From Arachis hypogaea (lineage: Eukaryota > Streptophyta > Magnoliopsida > Fabales > Fabaceae), in contig NC_092047.1 in the NCBI RefSeq assembly GCF_003086295.3, positions 117,158,449 to 117,222,448 on the forward strand: DNA of 64,000 nucleotides, given 5' to 3'. Positions 47,469 to 61,000 of this stretch are shown here, in pieces. The notes below the pieces were generated by a model. That model made no database searches and was not told the origin of the DNA. It worked only from the letters and a program-made list of their open reading frames with translations. The translations under genes were made by a program, and so were the position numbers. Position 1 is the stretch's first letter; each line of letters opens with the position of its first letter.

Positions 47469-48235
47469 TCTTTATTAAAGTGGTCTCTTTTGCGAAATTC
47501 ATCAAAAAAGTTGATTGGATGAAAATTTTGAACTCGTCAGACTTCGTAAATTTTGGTGTGTTGGGTTATTTTTTTAGGATTATAAGAATATATACAAAAA
47601 TTAAAAATTATAATTTTTAAATACATTTTTTTATTATTTTGTTATTTAGTTTTTTTTGTGATCTAACTTATTTCTTAAAATAAAGATATTTTTTGTTTTT
47701 TTTATCACAATTTTATTCCTAATTTTATGTTATATTGTGTTGTAATTTTTTGTTCCAAAATTATTTGTTAACTGAAAATTAAGTTTAAAAGGCCTTTTTT
47801 TTATTCTTTGTAATAATTTGAAAATGATGAATATTATGATGGAAAACTCTTTTGACGTTGAAAATTTGTGTTATAATTTAATTTTTTATTTATATTTAAA
47901 ATATAATTAGATTTTTATTTATTATATTTTTTAAATTAATTTTTATTAGTTTTATCTACTTAATATACTAAAATTGGGTTTTCCCCCAACTAATGAAGGT
48001 GAGGTGTCGATCCCTCGTGATTCCATTTTTTCTCCAAAATGAATACACATTTTTCTATTTTAAATTATTTTATACAAAATATCTTTATTATAATTATATT
48101 ATAATTAATATTTAATGAATAATACATAATTATATTAATTTAGGAACATATCTTCATTATAATTATATCAAATCAATATTTAATGCATTATTAAACTACT
48201 TATCAATTGTCAATTAAAAATATTTTTAATTATTT

Positions 48236-48298
<63 letters not shown>

Positions 48299-48395
48299 TT
48301 AATCATCTTTATTATAATTATATTACAATATTATAATTAATATTTAATGAATAATGCACAATCATATATACTAATTTAAGAAAATATCTTTATTA
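47469..48395. other. AT-rich region with duplicated stretch around an (AAT)n run
   Basis: A stretch with ATCTTTATTATAATTATATT and AATTAATATTTAATGAATAAT occurs at about 48071-48130, partly at 48150-48190 and again at 48305-48390, on both sides of the (AAT)n run. No gene seen. Confidence 0.55.
48238..48294. repeat. (AAT)n microsatellite
   Basis: An uninterrupted run of about 19 AAT triplets. Confidence 0.97.
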
Positions 48396-48500
48396 TCTAT
48401 CTATTATATTATATAAAAATAAGATTTTTGCACTTAATAACAGAACTGATGCGACATGCTCTTAAGGTGTTTCCTGATTTATTTTATTTAATTCGTTAAA
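48396..48500 (+). mobile_element. Helitron-like 5' terminus
   Basis: It starts TCTATCTATTATATT after an A and continues with TTTGCACTTAATAACAGAAC and ACATGCTCTTAAGGTGTTT. The same order of words occurs at 51282 onward. TC at the 5' end following A is the Helitron rule. No matching 3' end could be assigned to this copy. Confidence 0.5.
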
Positions 48501-51281
48501 GCAAATCAATTATAATTAATTATATCAATTAATTATATCAATTAATTAATTTAGTTAATTATATTAATTATTTCATTTGATTGGAGTAAATATCGAATTA
48601 TTTAATAAATAATAAATATGATAACGAAATATATAAATTAATTTAATTAGTTTATTTTTCTCAATACCCTCTATTTATACAAGATCAAATATTTTTTACT
48701 CATTCGTTTTTTTTTCTCTCTCTCCCTCCCTCCCCTGTCTCTCTATGGTGTTTAGGTAAATTTTTGTAATTTATTGAATTTTTGTTTCTTTTATCTTTAT
48801 TTATATTTATTTTTTTATATTTTTTAAAATTTTATTTATTTTAATTGCTTATTATTAGGTGCACATTTTTTTTTTATTTTAGCTTCTGATTAACAAAAAA
48901 ATATGTGATTTTTATGTTGTTTTTAAATAATCTTACTATAATTTTATTTTGTAATATTCTATTTTGTCATGTGTACTTCAATTCATATATATATATTATC
49001 TTTTTTTTTTGTGATTCACAATTAATATATACATTGTTTGTGTATGTGGTTTATATATTAATATTTTTATTGATTCTCTTTATTTTTTTTTTTTTGTGTC
49101 TCTTTGTTTCTCTTTATTTTAGTTATATATATTCATTAATTTTTCTGTATTGATACTCTTTTTATTTGAAATATTGTGACAATTTAGAGTGTATGTTGTG
49201 CCCCATGTGATATTCGTTAATTTGGTATATCTTTTTAGATGGTTTATGTTATAATGTGTTTAAGGAGTTGACTTAAAATTATAATATCATATATAAATTT
49301 ATAATATGATTTATAGTATGCTAAAATATTAGGACATTATCATATAAATATTTTTTTATTTGTCCGTTAGATTTAACTATATAGGATCTTTAAACTTATG
49401 CAATTATGTAATTAGTTATTTTTTTATATAATTATTGTATTGATCATTTACATTAGTGAGACTATTTTTAATATTATTATTTATAAATATGCTATTATTT
49501 GTATAATTAATTATATCGGCTTATTCGTTTAAATGTAATTCTATTGAATTAATTATTCAAGATGTAATCACTATTTCTATTTTTAAATAATTTTTTTAAT
49601 ATTATTTAACAATTATAATAATAACAATTAAAAAAAAGTAAGACGGTACAAAATTACAATGACGATAAGATTGAAATACCCGTGATAAAATTATGTTGAT
49701 AAATACACTTGGGTATTACTGACAACTATGTTAGTAATTACTTAAAATAAATAACAAAATAAGTTATAGAGTATTATTTTATTTAAATTATTAATAATTA
49801 AAATAATAAAAGGTCAGTAATTATTTTTAAAATAGATATTAAATTTAATTTTATGGTACTAATTTATTTGAGTTGTTAATAAAATTTATAATTTTTAGAT
49901 TTATATCTACTCAATTTATATATTTTATTTTATTTTACTTTAACAAAAAATTGAGACATGCATTTTTAATTATTTATTTAAAAAGTATAGCGAAATGAGT
50001 TATATCAATTATAATTAATTATCGATAATTAATATCAATAAATTAATTGTATTAATTTATAAGATGAATAACCTGTAATAAATGTTGTGAAATTAATTAT
50101 AATAAATTAATAATTAATAAATAAAAAACTAAAAAGAATTTTTTTTAATTATTTTTTAATGGATATACATTTTTATAATTTTACTTTCTCTTTATCTCTT
50201 CCTTTCATATTTATTTCTTTTAATTTATTGAACTAAATCAATTATATTAATTATTTGTATTAACTAATTCAGTACTTTTTAATGGGTTATTATAACTATG
50301 CCTTTAAACCATAGGTTAAAAATATTATAAAAAACCTTTTATAAAAGTTGTTGCAAAATAAATATTTTTAAAATGTGTCCTTAAGACACAAATTAACTAA
50401 ATTATTTGTCAATTTAATACGTTTGATTCATTCAATTGTATTAATTATAACTAATCAATTATGTAATTTTATTTGATTATGATAAATATTTCATCATTTA
50501 ATATTTTATTTGATTCATTAAATTACATTAATCATAACTTCAAATATTTAATTTAATTAGAGTAAATATTAAATTATTTTAAATTTTTTTGATTCACTAA
50601 ACCAAATTAATTATAACTAATTTATTATTTAATATGATCGAGATAAATATTAAATTATTTAATAAATAATATATAAAGCAATGAAATAAATGAACTCAAT
50701 TAATTCAAATTATTATCTTATTATTTTATATATCCATTTTCTTTCTCTTTATTTTGTTCTTCAGCTAAAATATTTATAATTTTTTTTTATTTTTTTTCCT
50801 TAATTTTGCTAATATTTTTCTATAATTTTGTTTTATATTAATTTTTTTATTTATTTTGATTAATAATTCTTAAGGGTATTATTATTTTATTTAAAGATAA
50901 TTTAAATTTTTTGTAATATTTTTATAAAAATTGATTAATAGGTTATTTTTTAAAATATTTTTTGAAATTTTTTTAATAAGATCGTATTTTGATTTTTCTC
51001 TTTCATCCTTTTTATTAATTAATTATATTAATCTTCTATTGCAATATATTTTTTATCTACTCCACACATTATTTTTTCTATCTTTTAATTTTTTTAATTA
51101 CTTTTTTTATTTTATTTTTAATTATTTATTTTACTTTTACTTCTCATATATAGATTTATTATAATTCATCACAGGTTTTTTTTTAATTTAAGTGATTTTT
51201 TAGGTTATATTTTACCATTGATGTTTTTATTTTGTTTAGTGTATTTTTTTAGTTTGTGTTTAATATAATAATCTGTAAATA
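48501..51281. other. Very AT-rich region, probably decayed Helitron body
   Basis: Long AT-rich tracts with many ATTAATTATA words and no credible gene. The frames at 48905-49153 and 50931-51164 are low-complexity Phe/Ile/Leu/Tyr-rich translations of T-rich DNA and are not supported as proteins. Confidence 0.5.
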
Positions 51282-52433
51282 TCTATTCTATTATGTAAAA
51301 ATTAAATTTCTGCACTTAATGATAAAACTGTCGTAACATATTTCTGATGGTGTTTTTTGATTTATTTCTTTTAACTCATTAAATTCATTTTATTATAATA
51401 AATTAATTATATCAACTAATTGATTTGGTTAATTTTTTTAAATATCATACAATTTATTATAATTTCTATCAATCAATTAATTGTAATTCAAATTGAATCA
51501 TTATTTTGTTACGAAATTATTATTTCCTAATCTATTTATGGGCAATACATATATTAATTATAATCGTAAATTAAGCTATTTTACATTAAATGACTTATAT
51601 AATGGTCATCTCATTTATTATCATAAATACTAAATTAAATAAGTCATTATTACTTTTAATTTAGAATTAAATGAGAATAAAATAAGTGATACTATTTTAT
51701 TTGGTCTTTCGGGTTTAATGGGTGTGACATTCAAATATAAATAGTGATTTCCAGATTTTTGTCTCCAATACATCAAAGCCATCTCCGTAACTCTTTTTCC
51801 ATAAAAGGAATTTCGATTCAACTCTATCAGGGATACAGAAGGTTTTCAAAGAACAAAGAAATGGTTTGAATTTGCACGAATTCTAAATGTTCGAACTTAC
51901 GACGTTGTTTCAGTTCGTAGTCATTACGAGAATAACTCTAATCTATACGTATCTAAGGATTAGAATAGATTAAATATTATTTAAGTAATTTATTTCTAAT
52001 ATTGGTATTTGATTAAATTAGTTTTAGGGAAATTTAAATTGTTGACTCAATTTATATATTACGAGTATTCTTTTTGAATATTTTATTTTTATATTTTTTA
52101 ATATAAAATTTCTTTTTTCTGATTTTTAAGTTTATTTTTTTTTCATTTTATATTTTAGATTAGTAATGTAATTATTAAGAAAAATATATTTAAAAAAATA
52201 TTAAAACATCACTATTTAAAAAAAAGAAAGATACGTGAAAAAAAGGAAAATAAAAAATTAAAACATCACTATTAGAAAAAAAACTGTTAATATGCGTATG
52301 AATGGAGTCGGAATTGAGGAATATATATAGATATAAAAAATAAAAAATTATTACACGATTGTAGAATAAAAAATAATCATATATATAAAACGAAATAATT
52401 ATAACAAAAAAACAATTAATATATGTGATTTAG

Positions 52434-52855
52434 ATATTTTTAATAACCGGTAACATAGAGTTTAACAAAATATAATTCACATATTTTTTATTTATGTATA
52501 TATATAGAATTATTTATGTATATGTATATATATTAAAAAAAACTACCGTAATATATAATGATTTAACAAAATTAATATATAAGGTTATGAAAAGTTCTAT
52601 CCAAGTTTGACAAGAACAAGACGACTTACATAGAAATGGTTCTCATGGATAGTAAGGTAAGTTGATTATTTTTCATGATTCTTTCAAGTGATATTAGGTC
52701 CATTTTATAAATATTTTTGGTTCATATATTTGAATATTTTTAATAACCGGTAATATAGAGTTTAATAAAATATAATTCATATATTTTTTTATTTATGTAT
52801 ATGTATAGAATTATTTATGTATTATATATACGTATATATATTAAGAAAAACTACC

Positions 52856-52920
<65 letters not shown>

Positions 52921-53074
52921 TAACAAAATTAATATATAAGGTTATCGAAAGTCTCGTCCAAATTTGACAAGAACAAGACGACTTACATATAAATGGTTCT
53001 CATGGATGATAAAGTAGGTTGATTATTTTCCATTATTCTTTCAAGCGATGCTAGATCCAATTTATAAATATTTT
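52434..53074 (+). repeat. Two-copy tandem repeat, about 300-bp unit
   Basis: Copy 1 starts at 52434 and copy 2 at 52734, both with TATTTTTAATAACCGGTAA and later GACAAGAACAAGACGACTTA. Copy 2 is longer because of an (AT)n run at 52859-52916. Both lie inside the candidate Helitron. Confidence 0.9.
52859..52916. repeat. (AT)n microsatellite in tandem copy 2
   Basis: About 29 AT units where copy 1 has only a short ATATAT. The expansion therefore arose after the duplication. Confidence 0.95.
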
Positions 53075-53475
53075 TTGTTCATATTTTAAATTTATTTGAT
53101 AATTAAACCATTGCACGCGAACAAAGAGAGTGCAATTTTATAGATTTATAAGTGCTAATAGCCTTTATATTTTATTTGTTTTATAGTTTGATAATAACTA
53201 ATATATTTATTGGTGGATTTAACTATTACTATGTTATTTATAATCACATTCAATATATATGTCTGATTTATTGAAAAAAATAGATTATTAAAATCGATTA
53301 ATAACTATTTTAGAGTTAATCCAATTTACACTAAATTTTTTTAAAAAAAATAATACACAACATGTTACTTTTTTTAATCAAATTATTATAATTCAAATTA
53401 ATTTTAAAAAATAATTTAAAATTATAATTTCAATCTTACTACGTACATGACACGGATAATTATGCTTGTTATTAA

Positions 53476-56283
53476 AAAAAAAAATAGGTGGACTACCCAC
53501 TAGCCCTCCAATCTTTCAACAAGCCAGATGAACTAATATTTCAGGCAAAGTATCAAAAATCAAATTGGTGATCGAATCGGTAGAATTAAAAATTTAAAAT
53601 TTTAATCGTTTAATTGATATTCAATTAAAATTGGTCGATTTTTATCATAAATTAGATGAGTTTGATAATCGATTTTTAGTTAATTCAATTAAACCAGTCG
53701 ATTCAATATGATTTTTCTCAAAACGATTATTTTAGATCTATTTATTTTGATGGATCGAAGCGACGTCAATTTTAGATAGGTCTCCTCGTGATAAAATTCA
53801 GAGTCCACTTTATCATGTCGATAATTTATTAGTTATAGAATAAGAAAAAAAATTAATTATAATTAATTTACTATAAAAAAAATAAAAATTTGATTAAGAA
53901 TAGAAGAAATAATTATTTTTTGAAATTTAATTGACATAATAATTATAGATATCTGAAGCTTCTCAACTTAATTAATTTTCTTTTTCATGGACAAGTGCTC
54001 ATTATATTTGCTTAGAATTTTATTAGAGAGCCCATAAATAATCTTGATAATGTATATAATAGACTGTTATTTTGCCGCTGGATAATTGCTGCTGATTATG
54101 AGGAGAGAGAGAGGACTATGAGGCGTAGAGTGAGTGGAGGTAACAGATATAAGATGATGGCTCGCTCTACTAGGATTTAGATGTAGATATCATATGTAGT
54201 GTAAATAAATTTAACTACTATTTCTAATTTTTTACATTTTAAAATCTAAATTTAAATAATTATTAAATAATTAAGTAAAAATCTAATTTTTTATTTTTAA
54301 AATACATTTCTTTTTAAATCTATTGTATACATTATACACTAAAACTATTGGGTCACATACTTTCTCATTTGCTTCATACCAAGGCAGTAATTTGTTGAGG
54401 GATTTTAAATCCGAATAAAATATAATAATGTATTTGGACGTATAATAATAAGAGGTACATGCATGATGCATGAGTCATTTTCCACTATATGCAGAGTGTA
54501 GAGTGATTGAATCGTTTTTCTAATAATGCGGCAAAATGCTTTTCACAACACGCGCTGTGTTGCCGGAGTAGCTGCTTTATGTCTCTCATCTATCTTCATC
54601 TTCATCTTCCTTAATGCCAAATGCTTTGCAATATCTTATTTAATTTATAGAGGAAAATTCGTTACTACTTTAAACAAGCGTTTAATTTTGATATATTGAA
54701 AGAAGATTATTAATTACATAATTAAGTGGCATAGTGCATGAGGTTTAAAATTAATAAATTATGATTATGATGACACATTGTCATATATATCTCAAAATAA
54801 TAATAATGATAATAGGACCCAAGCCATGTTATAAAAGCTACGATGTTCCATCACTTGCATGCATTCTAATTAGAAAACATAATGATGGACATATAGGACT
54901 AGATGAGTTACAACGGACAATCAATGGCAGAATAGTCTTCAATGGCGTCTGATGTTCACACTAGGCCTCTCATGCAGAAACGTGTAATTGGTCCCAAAAC
55001 TTTTTCACTCAAGTACTGTACAAATTTCGTCTTGCAATAATATTGTCTTCTTCCCAAAGTAATTAATTATTAGTTGAAAAGTTCACTACAAAGCTTTTGG
55101 AATGGAGAGACAAAATTCTTTTTTTCTTATATATTATTAAATACTTATTTATTTATATTTTATGGTAATAAAGTACTAATATGAAAAATATTACTATGTT
55201 TTCTTACTATGTAATAAATGCAAAACAAAAATAATATTCATACACTAAATAATTTTAATATTCGTATAAAAATACAATTTTTATTAATTAATTATGTATT
55301 TAAATTATTTTTAATTAATAAAATAAAAATATATATTTAATTCTTAAAAAAATATTAATATTAAAATGGTATTATTAAAGAATATAGATATAATAGGATT
55401 GGGTATCGAATGTCTCACTATACTGCATAGTCATACATGTAACTTTCTTGAGCCCACTCTAAATTCCTATAAGCGAACGTAACGAACATTCCCGATTAAT
55501 TGTTAGGTAATCAATTAAAATATCAGTTAATTTGAATCACTTTTTAAATTTTAAAAAATACGCATTGTCGCTCTACTAAAAAAGAAACATTCAATAATCA
55601 ACATAAAAAAATTATCTATTTACTTTAAAAAAACATCTAAAACTATAAAAGAAACATCTACTTAATATAAAAAAAAAAACAGTTAAAGAAAAAAAAAACA
55701 GGCATGCACCTCCCAAAAAAAAAAGGGTCATAAAATCTAAAAAATAAACATTCAGTAATTTACATAAAAAATTATAAAAAGAAACATATATTAGAAATTC
55801 TGTAAAAAAGATCCAAAAATTAAAAATAGTTAAAAAAAACAGAAACCTACTGCAAGAGAGCGCTATGGTAGGAGAACCAGAAAGGAAGAACGTAAATAGG
55901 AGTAGAAGAGAAAATAGGAGGTGTGCAATTATTTTTTTTATTTTAAAATTAAATTTAAGGGTGTCTTTTTTGTCTAATTATATCTTTTTATTATAGCTCA
56001 CATTATAATCAGTTGAAATTGGCTAACACCCTAGTGGTTCCTAGATTTTTTCATTCCCAATTATGTGCGACCAGTAAACTTTATTCAGCCAATAAGGTAT
56101 AAATGGCTATAAAATTTTAATAATATTTAAAAATATATATAGCAAACATTAAGATTATATTTTTAGTATTTAGTAATTTTTTTAATTTGATTATCTTTTA
56201 AATTAAAAATAATACTAACAAATAATAAAAATATTATTTTAATTTAAATTATTTTGTAAATTATTAAGATTTTAGTCATCATA
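53476..56283. other. AT-rich intergenic region
   Basis: No gene supported. From about 55560 to 55860 there are many repeated 'aaacatct' and 'gaaacat' words, suggesting a decayed repeat. The frame at 54761-54952 has no recognisable domain. Confidence 0.5.
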
Positions 56284-56288
56284 ATAAT

Positions 56289-56819
56289 TGTTACGATGGG
56301 TAACCGGAGATGGTGGGCTGGACTTGCTAGGTTGGCCCAATCGTCTGAGGAAGGAAGCCTTTGAGCGGGTCTGCGCCTTGGGGGCCTCCGTCCGACTTGT
56401 GAGTATGAATGAATGGGGGGTGGTACCTGCAAAGACACTCCGATGCCTAAGTCAGCAAGGGTGTTAGCAGGTCTAGAGAGTCTTGGGACTTAGAGATACC
56501 TGAGGAGTGTCAGTGTATTTATAGCGGTGAGCCAATAACCACCGTTGAGGTAGTTCCACCTTTTAAGGTGGATAACCGTCCCTTTATTTTAGGGAAGTTG
56601 GGATATGGCTCCTGAAAGTGGGTTGAGAGATCTTAGGGGCAGTTACTCATTTGAGTGGGGATTTATCTGCCAGCTAATCTTCGTCCCCGACTTCTTTAGA
56701 GCAAGTCGTGGTGAGAACCGACTTCTTTGGGGGAAGGTCGGTGAGGGGTGAGGCTCAATCCTTTGGAATGGGTCCTTTCGTTTGGGCCTGGGCTTTAGTG
56801 TTGGGTCAGGGTATGAACA
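56289..56819 (-). mobile_element. Solo LTR of an LTR retrotransposon
   Basis: A 531-bp, relatively GC-rich block with TG...CA ends (TGTTACGATGG ... GTATGAACA on the plus strand) is flanked by an exact 5-bp duplication, ATAAT (56284-56288 and 56820-56824). No internal sequence or second LTR is present, as expected after LTR-LTR recombination. A TATAAATA box on the minus strand (about 56517-56524) suggests the element pointed leftwards. Superfamily cannot be told from the LTR alone. Confidence 0.85.
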
Positions 56820-56824
56820 ATAAT

Positions 56825-57395
56825 AATCATTATATTGCATTCAATCATAGCATAAAACACTTATGATCCTCAGACACTTTACTGATTTGTCGTGTTTATC
56901 TGTCGGATACGTTTTAGACATGATATTCGTCCAACACGCGTGTCTGCTGTATTTAACCGTATTTAAAAAAAAAATTGAAGACACATCTAAATATCATCAT
57001 GTGTCAACATATCTAGTCTTATTCTTAACATATATTCTTAAAATGAATGTAGAAATAACATGTATTGTTATTTATCAAAACAAAAAATATTTTAAATACT
57101 TTATATAATTAAAAAAATATATTAAAAATAATTAAAAAATTAATTTATAATTTAATATTAATAAAATATCAAAATATTATTATAATTTATTTAAAAAATA
57201 CGGTATATTTTATATATATACGTGTCTCCGTATCTTATCAAATTTTAAAATTTGTGTCTCTACATACATATTTCGTATCGTATCTCGCATTTTATGTCCA
57301 AATCTGTGTTAATATCCATTCTTCATAGTAAAATACATCATATATATATACAGTATATAAGAAATGGGAATATGCTTGATTTCACTAACAAATAG
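56825..57395. other. AT-rich intergenic region
   Basis: No gene or clear repeat. It ends at the MULE 2 target duplication. Confidence 0.5.
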
Positions 57396-57404
57396 ATAAA
57401 AAAA

Positions 57405-57714
57405 GAGTAAATATCCTTTCCGTCTCCTGTCCTTTTTAAAATTTGACTACCCGCCCCCTAACATTTATAAAATATCAGATCGGCACCTGTCCATCTATTT
57501 TGTGAGACCAATAAGCCCTTCCGTTGATTTCTCCGTTTAGAGTCGTCAGAAAAAGTTGAGATGTAACGTGCAGCCTGTGACATGGCCTTGGGACATCCTA
57601 CGTGAAATGGTATGTGTTGGTTGAGACCATTAAACCCTTGTACAGTCAGCAAAACGACATCGTTTTGCTTGCCTCCCCTTTTGCGTGTTATTGTGAAATC
57701 TCATTCTCCCCCTT
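57405..57714. repeat. MULE 2 left TIR
   Basis: 310 bp, inverse of 62703-63012 with scattered differences. It contains the near-palindrome AAAACGACATCGTTTT at 57652. Confidence 0.92.
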
Positions 57715-58070
57715 GTGCACACTTCAGCAACCATACATTACCCTCATTCTCAACACAAAATTACGAGAAAAACCTAAGAAAGCGAAACGTTTCCATCCAA
57801 GGCAAGCTGACAGAGACTTCCAGGCGGGAGGTGGTGATGGTGTTGCAGACGGAGCAACTGACGGCGCTACTAAGGTTAGTGCCGCTATCTGATTTTGTAG
57901 CTTCGTTAGTTGGTATTGCTCCAATTTTTTTTGCTTAATGTGATTTTTTTAATGATGCTGTCGCTTAGTGATCATCCCATGCATGGTCTAATAATTATTG
58001 TCTTTAACGATTGAAAGCTGATTAAAGTAGTTATTTTAGTTCTAATTATTGCACATTGATGTTCTAATAG

Positions 58071-61000
58071 ATGTCGTATGAAATAGTTCATGTTTTTCAC
58101 CATGGGGTTTGGTTTGAACAGGATGAAGATCGTGTATTATACTACTATGACGGAAGTGTTCGTACATTTCCTCCATTAGACATAGATTATGTTAATTTCA
58201 AGGATTTGGAGAAAATGTTCAAGGGTTTAGGGTATACAAGCTACAAACAGATGTATTGGTATGATGGCAGTGCCCTTGATTTAGAGTCTGGGCTACATGT
58301 TCTCAAGGGAGATAAGAAGATCAATGAAATGTGTGATAAAAAGATGGAGAATGTGGAGTCAGATTTGCTGGTTATTTATTTTGAGCATGATGTTAGTCAA
58401 CCAGAATATGGTCCAGATGTTGTTGAGGTTGATTCTTCTTCTTCCGATGATGGATATGAGACCACTGAAGACGAGCCTTACAAGCCCCCTCCCACCTGGA
58501 TTCGAACCTGATGGAAGTAGTAGTAGTGAGGAAGTTAATGTAAAGAGGAAGAGTTTGAGGAAAAAGGAGCCTAGTGTGAGGATGAAAGACGCGTTGGGTG
58601 CTGGACAATCCAGTACTAAGAAGGAGAGTTGCGTTAGACAAAAAACACTTAAGCAGAAGAAGAATGTGCCTCCTGGTAGAGATGATGATAAGGACATGTC
58701 TCCTAGGACTAAGAAGAAGAAGGCAAAAAGGTATGTTAGAAGAAAAAAGAAAACATATCCTGTCCCAACAAGAAGGAGACAATGTGCCAAATAGTGGGCC
58801 TAGTGGAGAACAAGGTGATGGCCCTGGTGAGGTTGACCCAATTGCTGAGGCAAGGGATAAGCCCAATTCAAATCCAGTGGGTGAGGATTTGGACTCAAAC
58901 CTGGACAAGCCATATCAATATGAGTCTAAAGAGTTTAACTCTCCAATATCCAGTTCAGATGAGGAGCATAAGGCAAGATATCCTTACTTCAATGACGAGG
59001 CCGAATATGGTGATGTTCAGTTTCAGGTAGGACAACAATTTGAGACCATGACAATGTTCAAGCAAGCACTTAAGGACTAATTTATCTTTGAGGGTAAAGA
59101 GCTGATGTATTTGAAGAATGAGCCAAAGAGGATTAGAGCAAGGTGTGTTGAGGAGGGTTGTCCATGGCTAGTGTTACGCTCTCATAATAGTCAGAGTCTA
59201 TATTTCTAAATCAAGACATTCATTGGAGAGCACAACTGTGGCAGAAATTTGAGCAGTAACATGGTTGATAGAGCTTGGGTAACAAGTAAATTGGTGAAAA
59301 GGCTGCTTACTCAACCTCTAATGACTCCCAAAGAGGCACTGGACCACATGAAACAAGACTATAATGTCCATATACATTACAAGATGATTACCAGAGCTCT
59401 GAAAGCTGCTAGAGAGCAAACAATTGGAAACGAGTGAGAACAATATGGAAAGCTCCATGACTACTTGAATGAAATTCATAGAAGCAATCCAAGGTCCACT
59501 GGTATGATTGACGTAACTCCTCAACCAGAGGATCGTCCACTGTTCAATAGGTTGTACATTTTCCTAGATGCTTGCAAGAAGGGCTTCAAGGCTGGCTGTC
59601 GCCCTCTGATCGGATTGGATGGATGCTTCCTAAAAGGGTACTTCGATGGTCATCTTTTGTCAGCTGTAGGGCAGGATGCCAATAACAGTTTCTTTGTAAT
59701 AGCATTTGCCGTAGTTGAAGTTGAGAACATTGATTCCTGAAAATGGTTTCTTTCAATCCTACATGATGATCTTGGTCCAGTGGCAGCCAATGGGTGGAAC
59801 TTCATGTCCGATCAGCAGAAGGTAACATGCATTCAGTTTCTTTGTGTTTGTTTTTGTGTTGTTTTGATTTCTTAATTCAATATTCGGTTGACATGTTATT
59901 GAAGAGGTTGGATATGGATTTGCATGAGATAATGCCACAAGTTCATCATAGAAATTGTGTCCTACACATATGGAAAAACTTCATCAAACACTTCAAGGAC
60001 AAGCAAACAAAAGGACTTGTTTAGAAGGCTGCTAAGAGCACAACAATGAGAGAATTCAACGGCACAATGGAGCTTGTGAAGAAGGTGAATAAGGATGCTT
60101 GGGAGTATCTACAGAAATTTGATCCCGGTGCATGGACCAAGGCTTACTTTATCCACGGTCCCAAGTGTGACAATATAACCAACAACATGTGCGAAGTTTG
60201 AAATGCCAAGATCGTGTAGTATAGGGCCAAACCAATTTTAACTATGTGCGAGGACCTTCAAAGCTACATTATACGAAAGATGGTAGGGCACAAACATAGA
60301 TTAAGCAAGTGCAATAGTAAATTGGCTCCTGTTCAGCAATTAAGGCTGGATGAGTACATCATCCCTAAGAGTAACAAGTGGACGGCAGAGTGTGCTGCGG
60401 ATGAAGCCAGAGTCTTGTTTGAAGTCCAGAGATACCAAACAAGAGTTGCTGTCAATTTGCAAAGACAAGCATGTGCTTGCAATGTTTGGCAACTAACGGG
60501 TTTAATGATAAATTTAGTGTCTGGTATTGTATCTTATGTTGTAGTAATGTGAATTCAGTAAAATTTGATTCATGTATCTTTTTCTGACAGGGTTGCCATG
60601 CAAACATGTAGTAGCTGCTATATCAAGACTAAGGAAACAACAACTAAGGCCAGAGAATTTCGCACACAAATGGCTTACCATAAAGGGTTGTTGATGTGGT
60701 GGCTGAGTCTCAAAGCCACAAGGTCACAAGGTGAGGAAGTCATTTCAAGTAACATGCAGTAAATGTGGGCAAAAGGGACACTACCATAGGACTTGCAAAG
60801 GCACACTTGCAAACCCGAATTGGCAGCCAAAGCAAAAGAAGGCAAGGCCACAACAAAATGGAAACCAAGAATCACAGACACCTGCAGATCAACCTCCAGC
60901 ACAGGTTAAAAAGGTTCTACTTGTTTTTGTCATATTCTAGTTATTGTTATTTGCATAAAATGAGCAGAATAGTTATAGTACCATATGCATGAAAGTAGCT

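Larger units (their letters stand above)
51282..53472 (+). mobile_element. Candidate decayed Helitron, 2.2 kb
   Basis: The 5' end TCTATTCTATTATGTAAAAA and the following CTGCACTTAATGATAAAACTG match the 48396 terminus. At 53442-53472 the sequence ACGTACATGACACGGATAAT...GCTTGT looks like a mutated form of the hairpin plus CTAGT end seen intact at 5119-5147. No helicase is present, so it would be non-autonomous. The 3' assignment is weak because the stem is no longer perfect and CTAG reads CTTG. Confidence 0.4.

Noticed and set aside
48238..48294. Regular array that might suggest CRISPR
   Set aside because: It is a simple AAT microsatellite without spacers; the host is a plant nuclear genome.
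48905..49153. 82-codon hydrophobic frame resembling a membrane protein
   Set aside because: Its composition follows from the T-rich sequence; no start context or homology signal, and it lies in probable Helitron body.
50931..51164. 77-codon hydrophobic frame
   Set aside because: Same reason: low-complexity T-rich translation in decayed repeat DNA.
53442..53472. Intact Helitron 3' end
   Set aside because: The hairpin arms no longer pair perfectly and CTAG reads CTTG, so it is reported only as a weak candidate.
54761..54952. 63-codon frame as a possible gene
   Set aside because: Short, no motif, and no splice or promoter context in an AT-rich region.
58359..58908. Long minus-strand frames opposite the transposase linker
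   Set aside because: They mirror the Lys/Ser-rich linker of the plus-strand mudrA pseudogene and have no motif of their own.
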